From Bacteroidota bacterium (GTDB taxonomy: Bacteria > Bacteroidota > Bacteroidia > 2-12-FULL-35-15): a DNA stretch of 46,572 bases. Shown piece by piece: positions 42,035-46,572 of this stretch. Position 1 is the stretch's first letter. Every line of letters starts with the position of its first letter. The position numbers were made by a program, and so were the translations under genes. Below the pieces are notes generated by a model that did no database searches, was not told the origin of the DNA, and was given only the letters and a program-made list of their open reading frames with translations. The stretch spans positions 1 to 46,572 of the forward strand of contig CANJPX010000019.1 in NCBI GenBank assembly GCA_947476185.1, written 5' to 3'.

Positions 42035-44809
42035 TTACAAATCCATTTTTTTTAACATCGTTTGAACCTGCCTTAGACTATCCTTAAAATAATTGATTTT
42101 TTTAAAGAAAGAATCATCCAAGAAATTTTCAGCTTTTTCAATTTCTCTGACCTTGCCTATCAGGTCTTTTATTTCTAACATATCGATTGATGACTTTATT
42201 TTATGCGCGTAATTTTTTATAGCACTATAATTTTTAGCTGCAACTGCTGTATCAATATTATCGATAGTTTCAGTTACCAATTCACAAAAAAGCTCAACCA
42301 TCGACTTAACAAAGTCGTCATTTTCAGGCGAAATATCTTTGAGTTTATCTAAACTAAAACCGGGCACCACAGCGTTTAATTCCTTTTGCCCTGCCTCTTT
42401 TACCACACTATCGTTTTTCAAAAGTTTAATAATTTTTAGAGCAAGTTCATTTTTATTAAATGGTTTCGATATGTAGTCGTTCATTCCTGCGTCCAAACAT
42501 TTTTCTCGATCACCAATAATTGCATTTGCTGTAAGTGCTATAATAGGTGTCGTTATTTTTAATTTATTCCTGATCATTTTAGTAGCAGCTATTCCATCAA
42601 TACCTGGCATTTGCAGATCCATCAAAATTATATCATACGGGTCATTAATAAGAAATTCAATCGCTTCAGACCCATTATTAGCAACCGTTACAACCATTCC
42701 AAATTGCTCCAAAATGGTTATTGCTAAAAATTGATTGACCTTATTATCTTCAACCAACAGAACATTTTTAGAATTAAGCTCAGTTGTATCAATGTTTTTC
42801 TCAATTGGCAAATCAGTTAAACCATAATTTTCTTTTTTTAACTGAATTTGAAAGCTAAAAGTGCTCCCTACCCCTTTCTCACTTACAACTTTTAATTCGC
42901 TGCCAAATAAATTAACGAGTTGTTTTGAAATCGAGAGTCCCAAACCAGTTCCTCCATACTTTCTATTAATAGAAGAATTCTCTTGCATAAAGCTTTCAAA
43001 AACAGTTTCTTGTTTATCTTCATCAATCCCTATTCCGGTATCCTTAACAATAAATTGCACGACCTGTTTATCGACTGAATCTTCTATCAATTTACATATT
43101 AAATCTACGCCACCTTTTTTTGTAAATTTAATTGCATTTGCTAATAAATTGTTTAAAACTTGAACTAATCGTCCTGAATCGGCTTTAAAAAACTCATTGA
43201 TCTTTGAATCAATATGTATAGAAAAAAACAAGTTTTTTTCTATCGTTTTAATTTCAAATTGAAGAGCCGTATTTTTTATTACACTATGGAATGCAAAAAC
43301 ATTTTCTTCTAAAGTCATCTTATCCAATCCAATTTTCGAAAAGTCAAGAATATCATTTATTATGACGAGCAAATTTTCTGAAGAAATTTTAATTGCATTC
43401 AGATAATCTTTCCCTTTAGTGGGCAAATCAATTTCATCTAACAGTCGAGCCATCCCAACAATCGCATTCATTGGAGTCCTTATCTCATGGCTCATATTCG
43501 CTAAAAATATTTCCTTTGAGGAAGCCGATTGTTCTGCCTTCTGCCTTGCCTCATTCAAGTCGATCATCTGTTGTTTACGATCAGTAATATCCAAATGTAT
43601 TCCAATTGAACCACTCACCTTATTTTGAGCATCGAAAACAGGAGATCCACTGATCAACATCCATTTGATTTCACCATTCTTATCTTTAACTTCGAGCTCG
43701 TAGGCATTTGAAACACCTTTTTTTCTTAAATCAACTACGTCCTCAAAAATTTGGGTTTTTTCAACAGGTAAAAAAATTTCTGACGCAGATTTTCCTATCA
43801 ACTCATTTCTGCTAAAGCCGACCATATCCGTAAAACTTGGATTACAATCAATAATAATTTCATCAATATCAACAACAAGTAAACCCAAATTCATGTTTTG
43901 AATAATCAGACGATACTTTTCTTCATTTTGAAGCAGTATTTTCCTGGCGTTAACTTTTTCTGTAATGTCTCTATATTTCCATAAATGTCCGGTGTATTTT
44001 TTATCGATAAAAATAGGAATGTAATCATATTCTAGAATTCGTCCATCTGCAAGCAGCACTTCTTGTGAAAAAACAGAGACCTTTTCTTTCAGACATTTAT
44101 TTATTTTTTCCAAATGCTGCTGTCCATTTAAAAAATAAATAATTGAGTTTTCAACCCTATCATTATAATCAAGGCCTAACAAATCATTCGACTTTAATTT
44201 ATAATGAAAAATCTCGCAAAATTTTTCATTTACCATAATAACTTTCCGATCATTATCTTCAAAAAGTTGTCCCGAAATTGTATTATTGAATATAGACTCC
44301 AATCGTATATTCATTATTTTTAATTGCTCCTGAGATTTTTTTCTTTCGGAAATATCTCTTGCAATTGCAGTAAATCCAGCGACATTTCCATTCACCAAAA
44401 TAGGCTGCACATTTTGTCCAACCCAAATTATTATGCCATCCTTTCGAACAACAGGAAATTCGTAATAAGAAGTTGTTTTTTTGGAGTTGAGCTGATTCAG
44501 ATAAGTTGCTACAATTTCATCTTTGAAATCATCCTTAATAATCGACAAAAAATGCATCCCGATTAATTCATCTTTCGTATAGCCGACACTAATTTCTGCT
44601 GATGGATTTACATATGTAAAATAACCCTTAATATCTGTTTTAAAGATAATATCACTTGCTGATTCAATAACAGTTTTATAGGTTTCATATGCACTATTAG
44701 AGAGTATTTCTTCTATTTCTTTTTTTTTATTTAGTAATTCTTTTTCTAGAAAATCAGTTTTTTGCTTTTCTGCTTTTAAAAGCTTTTCTATTTCATCAAT
44801 TTTCTTCAT
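42035..44809 (-). CDS. Soluble hybrid sensor histidine kinase: three PAS, HisKA, HATPase, receiver, Hpt
   Basis: A 924-residue signalling kinase with no membrane segment. The order is coiled coil (about 1-38), PAS with PAC ends (about 42-155, 165-287, 295-412), a HisKA dimer helix with the phospho-accepting H441 in MSHEIRTPMNAIVG, an HATPase domain with N box at NNLLANAIKF, DTGIG (590-594) and GGTGLGLSI, a receiver domain with D731 in ILMDLQMPG, and a C-terminal Hpt domain with H869 in YAHKIKSS. This layout makes a complete internal phosphorelay (H441 to D731 to H869) that could feed an outside receiver, most plausibly the sigma-54 regulator encoded 25 bases upstream. The signal is likely cytosolic (redox, light or small ligand through the PAS domains); no heme or flavin Cys motif is obvious. 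Confidence 0.93.
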   Translation of the reverse strand: MKKIDEIEKLLKAEKQKTDFLEKELLNKKKEIEEILSNSAYETYKTVIESASDIIFKTDIKGYFTYVNPSAEISVGYTKDELIGMHFLSIIKDDFKDEIVATYLNQLNSKKTTSYYEFPVVRKDGIIIWVGQNVQPILVNGNVAGFTAIARDISERKKSQEQLKIMNIRLESIFNNTISGQLFEDNDRKVIMVNEKFCEIFHYKLKSNDLLGLDYNDRVENSIIYFLNGQQHLEKINKCLKEKVSVFSQEVLLADGRILEYDYIPIFIDKKYTGHLWKYRDITEKVNARKILLQNEEKYRLIIQNMNLGLLVVDIDEIIIDCNPSFTDMVGFSRNELIGKSASEIFLPVEKTQIFEDVVDLRKKGVSNAYELEVKDKNGEIKWMLISGSPVFDAQNKVSGSIGIHLDITDRKQQMIDLNEARQKAEQSASSKEIFLANMSHEIRTPMNAIVGMARLLDEIDLPTKGKDYLNAIKISSENLLVIINDILDFSKIGLDKMTLEENVFAFHSVIKNTALQFEIKTIEKNLFFSIHIDSKINEFFKADSGRLVQVLNNLLANAIKFTKKGGVDLICKLIEDSVDKQVVQFIVKDTGIGIDEDKQETVFESFMQENSSINRKYGGTGLGLSISKQLVNLFGSELKVVSEKGVGSTFSFQIQLKKENYGLTDLPIEKNIDTTELNSKNVLLVEDNKVNQFLAITILEQFGMVVTVANNGSEAIEFLINDPYDIILMDLQMPGIDGIAATKMIRNKLKITTPIIALTANAIIGDREKCLDAGMNDYISKPFNKNELALKIIKLLKNDSVVKEAGQKELNAVVPGFSLDKLKDISPENDDFVKSMVELFCELVTETIDNIDTAVAAKNYSAIKNYAHKIKSSIDMLEIKDLIGKVREIEKAENFLDDSFFKKINYFKDSLRQVQTMLKKMDL

Positions 44810-44834
44810 ATTGTATATGCCGATTAAAATTGAA

Positions 44835-46196
44835 TTAATTTCTATTGCCTTTAAGCATTCTGTAAATCGTTGATTTCCCTATGTCCAATTTTTTAGCAAC
44901 AAGTAATACATTGTTATTGTATTTTTCTAAATAACTGGCAATTACCTTTTGATTGTATTGATCTAATGTCATGTCTTTTAAAAAAATATCATTAACAGCT
45001 GCACTTTTACTATATTTAATGTTCTCCGCTTCAATGGTTTTATTTTCTGACATCACACATCCTAAATCTATGATTGATTTCAATTCGCGAATGTTGCCCG
45101 GAAAATGATATTCAATAAGTTTATTCTGTGCGCCGGGAGACATTTTTATTAAATCTAGTTTATTGCTTTTGCAAAAATCTTTTATAAAATGTTTTGCTAA
45201 TAATAAAATATCAGAACCTCTTTCTCTAAGCGGAGGCAAAAAGATAGAAAGACCAAGTAGTCGATAATACAAATCTTCTCTAAACCGATTGTTTTTTACT
45301 TCTTCTGCCAGATCGCGATGGGTAGCAATTAAGATTCTTGCATCAAACTTAATAACCTCATTACCTCCTATTCTTGTTAGCTCTTTTTCTTGCAACACCC
45401 TTAGTAATTTAGCTTGCATTGTTAATTCCATTTCAGCAATTTCATCTAAAAAAAGAGTACCATTGTTCGCCTCTTCAAACAAACCAATTCTTCTGGAAAC
45501 GGCTCCTGTAAATGCTCCTTTTTCGTGTCCAAATAACTCACTTTCGATTAATTCGCTGGGAATAGATGCTACGTTAACAGCAATGAATTTACCTTTCCTT
45601 CTCGAAGAATTATAATGAATTGTTTTTGCTGCAACCTCCTTCCCTGTTCCTGTTTCGCCATAAATAGAAACAGAGATATTAGAGTTACAGGCTTTTTCAA
45701 TCAAGGGATATATTTTTTTCATTGCATCGCTGATACCAACCATGGTTTCAGAAAAGCCATATTGTGTTTTCAATTCCTTTTTCAATTCAACAATCTCTTC
45801 CCTCATCAAAATCTTATCTCTTAGGTTTCCAATTGAAAGCCATAAGCGATCTTTCGTTTCATCATTTTTCACTATGTAATCGGATGCTCCTTCTTTTAAC
45901 AATTGAATAGCCGTGGAAATATCTTCCTGACCGGAAACTACAATTACAAAAATATCAGGGTTACTTTCTTTAATCTTACGAAGTAAATTAGAGCCATTAA
46001 TATCCGGAAGAGAATAATCCAAAATGATTATTTCCGGATTTTTATATAAGTTTTTCAATCCTTCGGCTCCCGTTGAATAACTTTCAATGATATTGTCAGG
46101 ATTCAAGGACAAGTGATGGAATAAAAACTTATTATAAAATTTATCATCTTCTATAATAAAAATCTGAACACCATTTTTTATTTTTTTACTTTCCAT
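44835..46196 (-). CDS. Sigma-54-dependent response regulator (NtrC type)
   Basis: A 453-residue regulator with receiver (about 10-125; phosphorylation D60 in IIILDYSLP, Lys at 110 in YIVKN), AAA+ sigma-54 interaction domain (about 152-375; Walker A GETGTGKE at 180-187, GAFTGA at 227-232 in SELFGHEKGAFTGAVSRR, Walker B GTLFLDEI) and a Fis-type helix-turn-helix (about 415-453, NNNVLLVAKKLDIGKSTIYR). The intact GAFTGA loop shows it can engage sigma-54. It lies directly upstream of the hybrid kinase gene on the same strand, so the two form a two-component pair. A possible -24/-12 promoter lies upstream. Confidence 0.95.
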   Translation of the reverse strand: MESKKIKNGVQIFIIEDDKFYNKFLFHHLSLNPDNIIESYSTGAEGLKNLYKNPEIIILDYSLPDINGSNLLRKIKESNPDIFVIVVSGQEDISTAIQLLKEGASDYIVKNDETKDRLWLSIGNLRDKILMREEIVELKKELKTQYGFSETMVGISDAMKKIYPLIEKACNSNISVSIYGETGTGKEVAAKTIHYNSSRRKGKFIAVNVASIPSELIESELFGHEKGAFTGAVSRRIGLFEEANNGTLFLDEIAEMELTMQAKLLRVLQEKELTRIGGNEVIKFDARILIATHRDLAEEVKNNRFREDLYYRLLGLSIFLPPLRERGSDILLLAKHFIKDFCKSNKLDLIKMSPGAQNKLIEYHFPGNIRELKSIIDLGCVMSENKTIEAENIKYSKSAAVNDIFLKDMTLDQYNQKVIASYLEKYNNNVLLVAKKLDIGKSTIYRMLKGNRN

Positions 46197-46264
46197 ATAA
46201 AAATTTTAACGCTGCTCTTAATTCGACGAAAACTGCAACTAGACAAGTGCTTATACTATTTAAT

Positions 46265-46281
46265 TGCGAATTTAGTTCCAA
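46265..46281 (-). promoter_or_regulatory. Possible sigma-54 (-24/-12) promoter of the two-component operon
   Basis: Minus strand TTGGAACTAAATTCGCA keeps the GG and GC dinucleotides at the correct 10-base spacing of the TTGGCACG-N4-TTGC pattern, with about three mismatches elsewhere. It lies about 70 bases before the regulator ATG at 46196 and could mean self-activation. Weak by itself. Confidence 0.3.
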
Positions 46282-46338
46282 AAAAGTTTATTTCCTATTA
46301 ACGATTACTCAATTAAATTAATTCGTAATTGATAATAA

Positions 46339-46366
46339 AAAAAAGCAGCATAAATGCTGCTTTTTT
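46339..46366. terminator. Intrinsic terminator, serving the minus-strand gene at the right edge
   Basis: AAAAAAGCAGCAT (46339-46351) pairs perfectly with ATGCTGCTTTTTT (46354-46366), with A and T tracts on both sides. For the minus-strand gene ending at 46448 it is the last of three hairpins; two others lie at 46371-46392 (CGGATT/AATCCG) and 46400-46429 (GAACTGTTC/GAACAGTTC). Confidence 0.85.
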
Positions 46367-46447
46367 ATTACGGATTACCCCCCAGCAATCCGCTTATTTG
46401 AACTGTTCCATCTCTCCAAAGAACAGTTCAGGGCTCATTATTCAATT

Positions 46448-46572
46448 TTATTGAACAATCAGTATCTTCGTTTGTTTCATATTATTTTTTTCATCCGTCA
46501 ATTTTATGAAGTAGCTACCCTTTTGTACTCCTTCTTCATTGTAGCGGAACACATTTCGTCCTTCAACAATTG
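46448..46572 (-). CDS. C-terminal end of a T9SS type A cargo protein (5' part outside window)
   Basis: The last 40 codons before a TAA stop (46450-46448) read IVEGRNVFRYNEEGVQKG then SYFIKLTDEKNNMKQTKILIVQ. This is the final part of a T9SS type A sorting domain, with the aromatic-x-hydrophobic G-SYFIKL strand and the KILIVQ ending. The gene body is beyond the window edge, so the cargo domain is unknown. Confidence 0.75.
   Translation of the reverse strand, partial: IVEGRNVFRYNEEGVQKGSYFIKLTDEKNNMKQTKILIVQ

Overview
The window is AT-rich chromosomal DNA from a free-living member of the Bacteroidota. Several things point there. Promoters match the TTTG-N19/20-TAnnTTTG pattern of that phylum. 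There are at least five type IX secretion system (T9SS) cargo proteins with C-terminal sorting domains and a PorD (DUF4835) gene. The RNA polymerase omega subunit, SerA and YebC are the Bacteroidota forms, and a serine palmitoyltransferase-like enzyme is present. Genus or family cannot be fixed from the sequence alone. I see no tRNA, rRNA, CRISPR array, phage or insertion sequence; the region reads as ordinary core chromosome with a few accessory insertions.

Layout. 1-5.3 kb: end of rplT with a strong terminator, a polytopic membrane protein, serA with a DUF1015 gene, a YggS-type PLP protein and a cold-shock gene with a clear promoter. 5.3-7.1 kb (minus): serine palmitoyltransferase-like enzyme and a small secreted protein. 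7.2-12.5 kb: bamD-rpoZ-coaBC-porD-recN, mixing outer-membrane assembly, transcription, coenzyme A synthesis, T9SS and DNA repair. 12.6-17.1 kb: fabI facing a minus-strand lipid and pyrimidine block (desaturase; pyrD-mvaB-DUF4442). 17.2-21.7 kb: a TPR protein and a secreted peptidylarginine-deiminase-like enzyme, divergent from a large type B T9SS cargo protein. 22.2-24.8 kb: a metal-homeostasis unit of a DtxR/MntR repressor, a palindromic operator and an Nramp transporter fused to a universal stress protein domain. 24.9-28.9 kb: smpB, an LpxL/HtrB acyltransferase, a monoheme cytochrome lipoprotein and rarA. 29.1-34.3 kb: lipoprotein, DUF5723 barrel, kdsA and a repeat-rich T9SS protein in close series. 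34.4-42 kb: yebC, then a minus-strand series (GlcNAc-kinase-like protein, cytochrome c lipoprotein with an outer-membrane protein, LuxR-type regulator, rnz, T9SS cargo, STAS protein, pyrB-pyrR). 42-46.2 kb: a soluble PAS-rich hybrid histidine kinase and a sigma-54-dependent response regulator. The right edge cuts a further T9SS cargo gene.

The most unusual items are the deiminase, which matches Porphyromonas gingivalis PPAD in motif order and catalytic residues and carries a T9SS sorting tail; the MntR-type repressor, operator and MntH-UspA fusion; the outer-membrane protein and monoheme cytochrome pair with its own promoter; and a group of REP-like intergenic hairpins. Several starts were moved downstream of the longest frame because a promoter or upstream gene overlaps the longer version; this is stated in each entry.
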